This document shows positions 45,600-54,489 of a stretch of 64,000 nt of DNA, in pieces. Below the pieces are notes generated by a model. The model saw nothing but the letters and a program-made list of their open reading frames with translations, had not been told where the DNA came from and did no database searches. Both the position numbers and the translations under genes were made by a program. Source of the DNA: Kordiimonas sediminis (GTDB lineage: Bacteria > Pseudomonadota > Alphaproteobacteria > Sphingomonadales > Kordiimonadaceae); assembly GCF_014656395.1 (NCBI RefSeq), contig NZ_BNCI01000002.1, positions 496,001 to 560,000 of the forward strand, read 5' to 3'. Position 1 is the stretch's first letter. Every line of letters begins with the position of its first letter.

Positions 45600-46811
45600 C
45601 TAGCCATCCACCTTATTTTTGTTCAGATGCACAAAAATTGAGAGGGACAGTAGGGAGCATACAGTGAAGGCCGCGACCAGAGGCATGACAGTGCCATTAT
45701 AGTTATGGCCGATCACGCTGCCAATGATCACAGAAATCATCATTTGAATAGAACTGATAACTGACGAGGCAACGCCGGCGATATGGCCAAGCGGTTGAAT
45801 GGCTAACGAATTGGTATTGCCAAACAGCAGGCCGAAGTTGAACAGAATGATGCTCAGATATATCAGGAACTCTGTAAGGGTAGGGGCAGCCATGGCCACA
45901 AGGCTGAAATAGGCGCCGAAAGACAGGGAGGTTAACATAATGACCGTCAAGGAGATCATACACAGACGCTCCATGCCGAACCGTATGACCAGGCGAGAGT
46001 TGAGATAAGACGAAAGCCCAATAGCGACCGCAAGCACACCAAAGACAACGGCAAACAATTCACCAAGTTCATACTGAACCATTAAAATCTGCTGTGAACT
46101 GCTAAGGTATCCTATAAACGCCCCGTATACGGTACCAGACGCAATCATATAGCCGCGGGCGGTCCTGTTAGTCAGCGTTTCAACGACCCCGTTTTTTATC
46201 ATCGTCAGAGAAAACTTAAGCCGGTTTTCCTGTGACAGGGTCTCCGGCAGGCGTACTTGAAGCCAGATGAGTGTTGCAAGGCCGTAAAGAGCCATGCCAA
46301 CAAAGATCATATGCCAGTCTGTGAACAGGAGAATTGCCTGCCCCAAAGACGGAGCAATGATGGGTACCATTATGAATATCATCATGATCAGGGACATGAT
46401 CCGCCCCATTTCCCTGCCTTCAAATTTATCCCGTATCATGGCGATCAACACAACACGGCAGGATGCAGCCCCAAACCCCTGCAGGAAGCGACCAGCAAGC
46501 ATGTAGGTAAGGTCAGAGGAAAATATTGATACCAGATTCCCAATCAGAAAGATTACCAGCCCAACACTAATGGAGAATTTACGTCCGTGACTGTCGGCAA
46601 GTGGTCCGTAGATCATCAATCCCATGGAAACTCCAAGGAAAACAATAGAGATAACAAGCTGGGTGTCATTTGCCTCTTCAATCTGGAGACTTTCACCAAT
46701 TGCACTAAGTGCGGGCAGCATCGCATCTATAGACAGCGCCAGCATCGACATCAGCATGGCCATAAGGGCGATAAATTCCCTGGGGCCAATGTGTTTGTCA
46801 GTTGTGGACAT
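45600..46811 (-). CDS. Bcr/CflA-type MFS multidrug efflux transporter
   Basis: A 403-residue major facilitator with 12 hydrophobic segments. The first helices have SIDAMLPALSAIGESL and the loop between helices 2 and 3 has GPLADSHGRK, the MFS motif A; the RFLQGFGAASCRVVLIAMIRD segment is typical of the Bcr/CflA drug:H+ antiporter group. The substrate is unknown. It stands alone and leftward. Confidence 0.9.
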   Translation of the reverse strand: MSTTDKHIGPREFIALMAMLMSMLALSIDAMLPALSAIGESLQIEEANDTQLVISIVFLGVSMGLMIYGPLADSHGRKFSISVGLVIFLIGNLVSIFSSDLTYMLAGRFLQGFGAASCRVVLIAMIRDKFEGREMGRIMSLIMMIFIMVPIIAPSLGQAILLFTDWHMIFVGMALYGLATLIWLQVRLPETLSQENRLKFSLTMIKNGVVETLTNRTARGYMIASGTVYGAFIGYLSSSQQILMVQYELGELFAVVFGVLAVAIGLSSYLNSRLVIRFGMERLCMISLTVIMLTSLSFGAYFSLVAMAAPTLTEFLIYLSIILFNFGLLFGNTNSLAIQPLGHIAGVASSVISSIQMMISVIIGSVIGHNYNGTVMPLVAAFTVCSLLSLSIFVHLNKNKVDG

Positions 46812-46950
46812 ATAGGGTCGCTTTCTGATGCAGGCAGGCTCTTCGCCTGCAGATGGTGAGTTTTGTTATTTTTGTACTGTGCTGCAGCGCAATACACAAG
46901 GCAGTTTCTGGGGTGAGCACCAGTGCGGTTGAGATTTGGCCTGTATATCT

Positions 46951-47763
46951 CTATGGGTGGGGCAATTGAACGTCTGATATCTGCATGGAATGGTCGTCCT
47001 GAACCTTGATGAGTGTATCCGCAATTTTGGGTAAAGTGCGCATGCCGTGTTTGGTCAGCCGTTCATAATGGTCGATGAAACGGATTAAGTCTTCTGGTGA
47101 CATACGTTTCTGATGTGCGTCGGACGTTGTTAATTTTTGCTCCTGCCAGGAGCGCCAGCGAAAAACATGGTCGAAGGATGGTATTTGTAGGTATATCAGA
47201 TGGTCAATTCTGGCAAAAAAGTCAGCATATGGACCCGCAAGTTGCGCATTTACATACTGGCGCCAGACACAGTCCGGGTCTTCTTGAGCTTCCAATGTAT
47301 TAATAGGGCTAAGCAGAGTCCTGTTTTCCTCTGCTGGCAGTCCCACGCACCAGCCTTCTAGTATGATAAGGTGGGGTGGTGCTGTCATCTTTTGCCAGTG
47401 ATCTATTGGCGCGCGGTCGTCTGCGGCTTTGTCAAAACGCGGCAGAAGAACAGGGGTTTCTTCTGAGGCTTCAGGTAACGCATCCAAAATACTGTTGCCA
47501 AGTTCTATATCGTGTGTGCCAGGGACACCGCGTGTTTTGAAAAGTGGATGCACTGTCTTTGCAAGTTTAAGGCGTTCTGATTTCGTAAAATATAAATCAT
47601 CAATTGAAAGTACTACGGCTGATAAACCCTCTCCGCCCAAGTGTCTGGCCAGACCGCCAGCCAATGTGGACTTGCCGCTACCTTGTGGGCCCGAGATTGC
47701 TATGATGGACAATACACGGTTTTTCAAAGGAACATTTAGCCGCGAAGAAAGTGCCTCGAACAA
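46951..47763 (-). CDS. GLYK-type P-loop kinase (probable glycerate 3-kinase)
   Basis: A P-loop kinase with GPQGSGKST near the N-terminus, LSIDDLYFTKSERLKLA, a RGVPGTHDIELG segment, an LPRFDKAADDR segment and a late VFRWRSWQEQKL. This order matches the plant-type D-glycerate 3-kinase family, which makes 3-phosphoglycerate in glycerate salvage. The start is uncertain: the frame stays open far upstream, but no ATG lies within 85 codons of the domain. A TTG at 47763 is the nearest standard start; a GTG at 47910 adds residues without family character. If homologues show another 12 residues, a rare ATA or ATT start at 47799/47793 may apply. Confidence 0.75.
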   Translation of the reverse strand: MFEALSSRLNVPLKNRVLSIIAISGPQGSGKSTLAGGLARHLGGEGLSAVVLSIDDLYFTKSERLKLAKTVHPLFKTRGVPGTHDIELGNSILDALPEASEETPVLLPRFDKAADDRAPIDHWQKMTAPPHLIILEGWCVGLPAEENRTLLSPINTLEAQEDPDCVWRQYVNAQLAGPYADFFARIDHLIYLQIPSFDHVFRWRSWQEQKLTTSDAHQKRMSPEDLIRFIDHYERLTKHGMRTLPKIADTLIKVQDDHSMQISDVQLPHP

Positions 47764-48013
47764 TGCAGGCTCGTAGATATGTTGTGTATCAATACTTATG
47801 GGAACCTCTGAAGTTACTGAGTATGAATATACTACCCAAAACGAATCGCTTTCGGTATTATAGCTATCCTTGGAGGGGAAGCCGAAAGATTTATTATCCA
47901 GAAATACCACTTGATGACATTTTTTTGGTTTCAGAAAATTTAGTTTATTCAGTCTGTTAACATTACATCTTAATAGCGGGTTAATAGATGTGGAAAATTG
48001 AACGGCAATCCTT
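47764..48013. other. AT-rich region between divergent genes
   Basis: These bases separate the leftward kinase and the rightward beta-helix gene. The antisense frame of the kinase runs open through it, but no standard start with a good ribosome binding site was found. It should hold the promoter of the 988-residue secreted protein. Confidence 0.4.
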
Positions 48014-50980
48014 ATGCGTCTTTTAACCATTTTGTTTTTATTATTTTGCCAACAAGCGTGGGCAGAAACCACGCCGAAAGATAGGCAATCTTTGGAGAAC
48101 AGGCAAATGGCACTCGAGATTACAGTTTCAAACTCTGCGGAGTTAATGGCGGCCCTTGGTAAAGCTACTGGCGGAGAGACAATCATCCTGGAAGCAGGTG
48201 ATTATGGTAAGATAGATATTTGGCAATATAATTTTACCTCTCCTGTTAATATTGTGTCTAATGAACTCCATGGAGCGAAATTTGATGCTATTAAAATAAC
48301 AGATTCCAGTAACATCTCTTTTGATGGAATCGAGGTCGAATATATTCGCGCTCAAGATGGGGTAGACTGGGAGAAAGCCGTCAATATAGCTCGGTCAACA
48401 CATATTGAGATATCAAATGCGGACATTCATGGAAGCATGGACGGTAACTATGATAATGATGTCTTTCTGATCTCTATTCGTGATAGTGCACATTTCACCC
48501 TAACGAATTCTGATCTGCATGATGGAGTAAGAGCATTTCTTGCAGATAATAGCGATTACATTAAACTTGTTGGTAATGAAGTCTATGACATCCGATCTGA
48601 CGGATTTGATTTTGCTGAAGTGAAAGAGGTTTTGATCGCTGATAATTACATGCATGACTTTCACCCTAATCTTGAAAAGGGGGACCATGCAGATGGAATA
48701 CAGTTCTGGACAGCAGGTACAGAGAGCGATAGTGAAAATGTTGTAATTTCCAACAATACCTTTCTTCAGGGTAATGGTGGAGGTTTCCAATCAATTTTCA
48801 TTCATTCAACTATCGAAGATTTGCAATTCGTAAATTTCGATATTTTCGGTAATGTAATCTATAATGACTCCATACATGGCATTACTGTAACTAATGCAAG
48901 AGACATTAATATCGAAAATAACACAGTAATAGCTTCTCCTAATGCAGAGTTGCCACCATCTATTTTAATCGATAACCCTAAAGGTGTTATTACTGTCAGT
49001 AATAATGTTTCAAATGCTATATCCACGAAAGATTCAGACCTTGTCGTTGTTTCAAACAATGTGGTTGCACAGAGCGTAAACGAAAATCTTGATACGCATT
49101 ATTCTAATCTGTTTTTGAATCCCTATGCTGGTGGGAATCTGGTTTTGGATGATCTTGCGCCGAAACCTGGTAGTATCCTTGATGGCGGAATAGGAGCATT
49201 GACTTTTGACCCAACTCCAGACGAGACAACAGCTCGTGTGGACATGGATACATTTCTAGGGACAGCTGACTCACTTTTGGTGACATTGGATGCCTCCATG
49301 TCAGCAAATTCGTCAGGATTACTTGGTGCTGATGCAAGGTATAGATGGGATTTTGGTGATGGTACTTTTGGCGAGGGTCTTCAGGTTAGCCATGTTTATG
49401 AAAATGGCGGCTCCTATGAAGTTAAACTGAATATAGAATTGGCGGGAGAGACCATATCAAAAATAATCCCAGTTTTGGTGTCTGATCCTCATTTACTTAG
49501 TATTGGTGATATTCAGACAGTTTCTAACGATAGCTTGATGATTGCTAGAACAGATTCTTCTGTAACTCAAGAAGCTGTACAATTTGATGGGACTTCGCAT
49601 GTAAACCTTGGACGGCCTGACAAGTTATTTAATCTTGATGAGTTTACCTTATCAGTAGACTTCAAGCCTGAAGACGCTGACGGTAGTGGTGGGGCTTTGT
49701 TCTACAGTCATGTCCGTCTCTCTGCGGTAATAGAGGACGGGAAAATTAAAGTAAATTTCTACCCAGATGATGGTGATACCGTGTATTTGACACTCGGAGA
49801 TGCGAATTTATATGACGGTAATTACCACAATCTTTCTGTCTCTTACAACAATACTACTGGTGTCTTGTCTGTATCTGTAGATGGGCAAGAGACAAAAGTT
49901 GTGAATGATGTATTTGGTGGTATGGGGCCTGTTGGATCTTGGGATGTTGTCGTCGGAGGAACTCCATGGGGAAGTAACTTTACAGGATCAATTAAAGCCT
50001 TTGATATGTGGTCAGCGGATGCTCCAATCGTCCAAGCTGACACTGGCACAGATACAGTTGCGGGTGGTGACACAGGTGACACAATTACTGGCGACACCGG
50101 TACGGATACGATTGCAGGCGGTGACACAGGTGACACAATCACTGGCGACACTGGCACAGATACGGTTGCGGGTGGTGACACAGGTGACACAATCACTGGT
50201 GACACGGTGACTGGTGATACCGGTACAGATATTGTTGATGGTGTAGACTCTATGGCTGCAACAGATGGTGGTGATGACCTGGTGATCGGTGAAGGCTCTA
50301 GCGAGGATCTTCTGGACTTCTCTAATGTTGAATTCACTCTTGAAACTCTCTCAGATCAGTCATTCGTCGGTGGTGCAAGCCGTGATGGAGATGCGCTTGT
50401 ATTTAATGGTGATGGGTATGTTGAGCTGTCGGGGCAAAACCTCCAGACATTTGAATCACTAAGTGTGTCAATGGACTTGCAAACTACCTTCCTTGAAGAT
50501 GGCTCCCGTCCAATTTGGGCACACGGTAGGTTTGGTATGCAGGTGCGTGGTGATGATGTGGTCTTCCGCCTGTTTACAACGGATGGACGATTCAACTTAA
50601 GGGTCAAGGGACTGGAAGATCAGTTAACTGACGGAAACTGGCACCGCTTGGGTATGACGTATGATCAGGAAAGCGGTACTCTCAGTGCCTATCTTGATGG
50701 TGAACTCGTTCAGTCTATGAGTGGTGTTACTGGTGCTCTGGATGCGAAGAGAGACTGGCCTGTAACTATTGGCGGTACACAGTGGGGTCGAGAAATCGAA
50801 GGTACTGTTGAAAACGTTAATATCCTTAACACCGTTAATGATGGCATCATGCGCACAGATGCAGATGGTAGCCAGATGGGCAGTGTTGGCGAAGAGGGTA
50901 TCGGCTTGGATAGCAACTATGACCCAGATGACTATTGGGATACAGCAGTGCCTAGCGACAATATGATTGTTCATTTGTAA
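48014..50980 (+). CDS. Secreted beta-helix/PKD/LamG repeat protein
   Basis: A 988-residue exported protein. Signal peptide 1-17 (ends Gln-Ala-Trp-Ala). About 35-390 is a right-handed parallel beta-helix with repeated short Asn/Ile/Val strands (ISNADIH, LTNSDLHDG, VISNNTF, IENNTVI), as in pectate-lyase/alginate-lyase-like proteins. A PKD domain with YRWDFGDGT lies near 440-495, a LamG/concanavalin-like domain at about 520-670, three exact 18-residue Thr/Gly/Asp repeats and a partial one at 677-735, and a second LamG domain at about 780-935. It may bind or cleave polysaccharide; the adjacent exopolysaccharide genes support this, but no catalytic residue set could be assigned. The ribosome binding site is weak. 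Confidence 0.82.
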   Translation: MRLLTILFLLFCQQAWAETTPKDRQSLENRQMALEITVSNSAELMAALGKATGGETIILEAGDYGKIDIWQYNFTSPVNIVSNELHGAKFDAIKITDSSNISFDGIEVEYIRAQDGVDWEKAVNIARSTHIEISNADIHGSMDGNYDNDVFLISIRDSAHFTLTNSDLHDGVRAFLADNSDYIKLVGNEVYDIRSDGFDFAEVKEVLIADNYMHDFHPNLEKGDHADGIQFWTAGTESDSENVVISNNTFLQGNGGGFQSIFIHSTIEDLQFVNFDIFGNVIYNDSIHGITVTNARDINIENNTVIASPNAELPPSILIDNPKGVITVSNNVSNAISTKDSDLVVVSNNVVAQSVNENLDTHYSNLFLNPYAGGNLVLDDLAPKPGSILDGGIGALTFDPTPDETTARVDMDTFLGTADSLLVTLDASMSANSSGLLGADARYRWDFGDGTFGEGLQVSHVYENGGSYEVKLNIELAGETISKIIPVLVSDPHLLSIGDIQTVSNDSLMIARTDSSVTQEAVQFDGTSHVNLGRPDKLFNLDEFTLSVDFKPEDADGSGGALFYSHVRLSAVIEDGKIKVNFYPDDGDTVYLTLGDANLYDGNYHNLSVSYNNTTGVLSVSVDGQETKVVNDVFGGMGPVGSWDVVVGGTPWGSNFTGSIKAFDMWSADAPIVQADTGTDTVAGGDTGDTITGDTGTDTIAGGDTGDTITGDTGTDTVAGGDTGDTITGDTVTGDTGTDIVDGVDSMAATDGGDDLVIGEGSSEDLLDFSNVEFTLETLSDQSFVGGASRDGDALVFNGDGYVELSGQNLQTFESLSVSMDLQTTFLEDGSRPIWAHGRFGMQVRGDDVVFRLFTTDGRFNLRVKGLEDQLTDGNWHRLGMTYDQESGTLSAYLDGELVQSMSGVTGALDAKRDWPVTIGGTQWGREIEGTVENVNILNTVNDGIMRTDADGSQMGSVGEEGIGLDSNYDPDDYWDTAVPSDNMIVHL
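50042..50218 (+). repeat. 54-bp tandem repeats within the beta-helix/LamG gene
   Basis: Three nearly identical 54-bp units (50042-50095, 50096-50149, 50150-50203) encode an 18-residue Thr-Gly-Thr-Asp unit, with a 15-bp partial unit to 50218. The acidic Gly/Asp/Thr content recalls calcium-binding RTX repeats without the strict nonapeptide. Copy number may vary between strains. Confidence 0.9.
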
Positions 50981-51002
50981 GGCATCACAGAATTTAACAC
51001 TG

Positions 51003-51029
51003 AAAAGGGAGCTTATCGCTCCCTTTTTT
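51003..51029 (+). terminator. Intrinsic terminator after the beta-helix gene
   Basis: A 10-bp stem (51003-51012 with 51018-51027), 5-nt loop and a T-run. It lies 23 nt after the stop. Confidence 0.9.
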
Positions 51030-51111
51030 GATGCAGTGCTTCTGAAATGTTAACATACGCCCTTTGAATTCCACCAGCTGAAAGTTGAGTCTGTCACAAG
51101 TCGACAGAGTG

Positions 51112-51658
51112 ATGAGAAAGAGCTGTTTCACGGAAGAACAAATAATCCGCATCATGAAGTCATTATTAGCTACTAATTTCCTTGCTATTTCAATGTTGAA
51201 GGATGTTACGTCAAAAAATGGTAACGCCCATCGGGAAGAGGGCTTTTATCGCCCATCTCAGAGATGTCCATGAGATAAGCGCACGGTGGGCGTGCAGGGT
51301 ACTGGAGATTTAGATTCCAGAGCTGAAGGCCACGGGGGAATGCTACACCTGCTTACAAGGGGGAAGGGGAGTTAGACATGCTGATTGCCAAGCGCAGCAA
51401 GCACCTTATACGCATGTCAGAGACATCGGCACAGACATGACATCGAGTGCAATCCTAAGGTATAGGAGATAGACTGGCATTATATCGCTCTTGACAAGCG
51501 GATGCAGAGTGGTTTTGTGGAAAGTTTCATTGGTAGGTTGCGGGACGAATGCCTCAATGAGGCCCTGCTCAGCGACCTATCACATAGTAGGCGCGTGCTG
51601 TCTGCATCGCGAAATGATTATTAACACGTCCGGCCACACTCTGCTCTGAAAGATTAAA
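51112..51658 (+). pseudogene. Decayed IS3-family (IS407-type) transposase
   Basis: Fragments of both IS3 reading frames remain. At 51112 the OrfA start reads MRKSCFTEEQIIRIMKS and then jumps to LKDVTSKNG, so the middle of OrfA is deleted. Around 51250-51310 an OrfB start with a DVHEISARRACRVLEI pattern is frameshifted. Near 51500-51640 the OrfB end reads [20 protein letters not shown], with the third catalytic acid (Glu of the DDE triad), followed by a stop inside the usual NDYNxVRPHS. No intact transposase exists. The region 50981-51874 holds nothing else convincing. Confidence 0.85.
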
Positions 51659-51683
51659 GTCCAATACAGGCAATTATGAACAA

Positions 51684-51724
51684 ATACGAAAAAACCCTTA
51701 TGGGGGCATGTCCTGACAAGGGTT
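51684..51724 (-). terminator. Leftward terminator of the polymerase gene
   Basis: A 7-bp inverted repeat (51693-51699 with 51718-51724) with an 18-nt loop is followed, reading leftward, by six or so T residues. It lies 150 nt downstream of the leftward O-antigen-ligase-like gene. Confidence 0.55.
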
Positions 51725-51874
51725 GCAAATGGTCAAACAACCAATCAAAACTGCAATAAAGGACTTAATGGATAGCTGCTAGAGCTTTGGGACTCGGGTT
51801 AATTCTAGACAGTTAAAGATAATTTTGTCGTGTCTTTATGTCAGTTTAGATAACTGCAGGTAAGAGCTGCGTTG

Positions 51875-53470
51875 CTAGTTTCTCTTTGAAGTTGATGATG
51901 ATGTATTTTTTTCAATAGGTCTGTATCTGGTCGCTTGCGAATTGAAAATTGTCGTTACACTGCACAAAATTGCTAAAAAAATGTATATTAATGAGTGGTT
52001 TGCATCTTGAGAGAGAACTAATTTTCCTACAATAAAGGCGATAAAGCTACTCGCCAACGCATTTGTATATGGGAAACCTTCATGAGCTACTTTAGTGAAC
52101 AGATATAATTGCATTGAGTTTCTGATAGCTAAGAAAAATAGCACAGCAAATATGCCTCCTCCTAATAATCCACTATCAAGGAAAACGGAAAGCCAGTAGG
52201 AGTCAATTTGAACGTTACCCTGAAAGTCTCTATAGTTCAATACTGTGGCTGCTGTGGAAAAGCCGTGCCCAAAAAGTGGCCGTTCAAAGATTATAGGAAA
52301 TCCTTTTTCCCACATTTTAAATCTAGCATTAGTACTTGCAGCAGTGTCGCCACCACCAAGGATTATATTATGTAATTTATTACTAGCTAATATGACCGAA
52401 ACAAGTGCAATGACAAAAGCGGGGTATATACTAGCGATAGCTGGTCCAATAAGGTTTTTTTTGTCATGTATCCACAGTCTGACTGCCCAAAAAAACAGGT
52501 AACTGACTGTTCCGACAATGCTGATGATCAATCCAAGGCGGCTGCCTGTGTAAAATACCGCCAAGCCGCCGAGAATGTAGAAAATCGCTCCAAGTATTCT
52601 AATCGCGACATTAAATTTTTCCATCATCAAGGCAACGGTGATAGGCAATATTACGCCAATTAATTCCCCAAATTCCAGGGGAGTAATCGAGGGGCCTTTT
52701 ATCCTATAGTTTCCTCCCTTATATGTTGGAGTTAAAATCTTTTGTGTCACTTCATCAGTTCCAAAAGCCCAGCCTGGCATAAATTCCAAGTATATAATAT
52801 TTCCTGTTTTTAACTCAACAGGAGCCAATATGCCCCAAACAGGAAGCGATAAAACCATCAAAATTAATAATAGTTTTAGTTGTTTGAATTTAGTGAAAGT
52901 CGCTATGATGAAAAGAAAAGGAAAAATGGTATACGTTGTGTACTTTATTAAGTCCCATACTATTGATAGTATTTTAGGGCTGAAAAAAATCCCGGTGAAT
53001 TGAACAGCTAATAGAGCCAGAATACATTGACATAATCTACGATTGTTCTGATAAACATTGAAGATATTAGCTTTAATTTTTCTAGAGGTAGACAGGCCTA
53101 TCAGGAATACCCCAATCGTCAAATAAAGTACAATTCTTGGGGCTCCAATCCACGCGTTGCCAGGTATGGGTAAAACTGAGAGGTATGGAGGGAAAAACAA
53201 AAAAACTACTACAAAAGTTGATGTGCCGAAGATTATAAACCCCTCTAAACTTTTTTCTTTTGCTGGCAAAGCCCATATACAAAACAAGATAATAATTACA
53301 GCTATAGGGATTAAAAGTCTAAGAGAAGAGGTCGCAAAAGCAGCAATCACAAATCCACAAAATAGAGAAAGTGCTGCTACAAACAACAGCGTCGCCATAT
53401 TTAGAAGAAATCGGCTCCTCAAGAGTGGCAGCTCCGAATAATTTGGGAGGTACTTTTTCGTAAATAACAT
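51875..53470 (-). CDS. O-antigen ligase/polymerase family (Wzy-like) membrane protein
   Basis: A 531-residue polytopic protein (about 12-13 helices) with a Wzy_C/O-antigen ligase domain: a YTGSRLGLIISIVG segment and a large late periplasmic loop holding WEKGFPIIFERPLFGHGFSTA, followed by SYWLSVFLDSGLLGG. Such proteins polymerise or ligate lipid-linked sugar repeats on the periplasmic side. It is divergent from two glycosyltransferase genes. DNA is AT-rich compared with the left half of the window. Whether it is a polymerase or a ligase cannot be told. Confidence 0.85.
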   Translation of the reverse strand: MLFTKKYLPNYSELPLLRSRFLLNMATLLFVAALSLFCGFVIAAFATSSLRLLIPIAVIIILFCIWALPAKEKSLEGFIIFGTSTFVVVFLFFPPYLSVLPIPGNAWIGAPRIVLYLTIGVFLIGLSTSRKIKANIFNVYQNNRRLCQCILALLAVQFTGIFFSPKILSIVWDLIKYTTYTIFPFLFIIATFTKFKQLKLLLILMVLSLPVWGILAPVELKTGNIIYLEFMPGWAFGTDEVTQKILTPTYKGGNYRIKGPSITPLEFGELIGVILPITVALMMEKFNVAIRILGAIFYILGGLAVFYTGSRLGLIISIVGTVSYLFFWAVRLWIHDKKNLIGPAIASIYPAFVIALVSVILASNKLHNIILGGGDTAASTNARFKMWEKGFPIIFERPLFGHGFSTAATVLNYRDFQGNVQIDSYWLSVFLDSGLLGGGIFAVLFFLAIRNSMQLYLFTKVAHEGFPYTNALASSFIAFIVGKLVLSQDANHSLIYIFLAILCSVTTIFNSQATRYRPIEKNTSSSTSKRN

Positions 53471-53541
53471 ATTGATCGGAGCCTGTTTAAAGTTAATATG
53501 TATTTAATACATTTTTCAGTAGAATAAGACAATGGAAGTTT

Positions 53542-54489
53542 ATGATACTTTCTATCATCATCGTTAATTGGAATACTATTGATTTATTGCAAGAATGCTT
53601 GGAGTCAATATTTCAAAATCAACCTAAAGTATCCTTTGAAGTCATGGTGATAGATAACGCATCTACAGATGGTAGTTGTGAAATGGTAAGAAAAAAATTT
53701 CCGTCTACAATTTTGATTGAAAACACAGAGAATAAAGGGTTCGCAGCAGCCAATAACCAAGGTTTCGATATTGCTAAGGGGGAATATGTTCTTCTCTTGA
53801 ATTCAGACACCGTTGTCCACGGAAATGTTCTTGAAGAATGTGTTAGCGTGATGAAAAGTGATCCTGAAATGGGCGTTTTGGGGTGTAGGGTGTTAAATTC
53901 TGATGGTTCAATTCAAGCGAGTACATCTACATTTCCTGGCTTAGGAAGTTTGCTGCTACTTTTGCTTGGTATTAATAGAAATAGACTAGCTAGACTATTA
54001 TCTAAATTCAGTTTAGGTGAAAGCCTGAAACACTCACAACGTTTCGTTCAAGTAATATCTGGCTGTTTCATGATGGTCAGAGCAACCGCTCTGCGATCTG
54101 TTGGTCCCTTAGATGAAGATTTTTTCTTTTTTGGAGAAGAAACTGATTGGTGTATGCGTTTTCGAGGAAGAGGATGGCAGCTTGTTTACTCTCCTGTAGG
54201 GACTATAACGCATTATGGTGGGGGGAGTAGCAAACCACTAAACTTTAAAAGAGACCTATTATTATCTGAAGCCACTGTTCGTCTTAATATAAAACATAAA
54301 TCTCTAGTCACGGGTTACGTGGCTTACGCCTTGTTGTTTCTGTTTAACGTTAGTCGATTACTGTTGTGGAAAATACTTGCTCTCTTGACGAGAAAGGCGA
54401 AAAGCAGGGACCGTGCAAAGTATTTTGAGGGTATTGTTTTCAATTTTAAAGACGCTTGGCCTGACACTCGAAAGAAAAACCATTCATGA
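53542..54489 (+). CDS. Glycosyltransferase family 2 (rhamnosyltransferase-like)
   Basis: A 315-residue GT-A glycosyltransferase. The start ILSIIIVNWNTIDLLQECLESI is typical, then VIDNASTDGS, GFAAANNQGF and the metal-binding LNSDTVV segment, and a late FFFGEETDWCMRFRGRGW segment containing the catalytic-site Glu-Asp-like acidic pair. The pattern is that of WbbL-like rhamnosyltransferases. The C-terminus has a hydrophobic membrane-associated helix. The following GT4 gene overlaps its stop by 4 nt. Confidence 0.92.
   Translation: MILSIIIVNWNTIDLLQECLESIFQNQPKVSFEVMVIDNASTDGSCEMVRKKFPSTILIENTENKGFAAANNQGFDIAKGEYVLLLNSDTVVHGNVLEECVSVMKSDPEMGVLGCRVLNSDGSIQASTSTFPGLGSLLLLLLGINRNRLARLLSKFSLGESLKHSQRFVQVISGCFMMVRATALRSVGPLDEDFFFFGEETDWCMRFRGRGWQLVYSPVGTITHYGGGSSKPLNFKRDLLLSEATVRLNIKHKSLVTGYVAYALLFLFNVSRLLLWKILALLTRKAKSRDRAKYFEGIVFNFKDAWPDTRKKNHS

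Noticed and set aside
50042-50218. A CRISPR array
   Set aside because: Units are directly adjacent, lack spacers, and are in frame inside a gene.
49843-50337. Leftward 164-codon frame over the 54-bp repeats
   Set aside because: It is the reverse-strand reading of the repeat (Val-Ser-Pro-Val), an artefact of the repetitive DNA.
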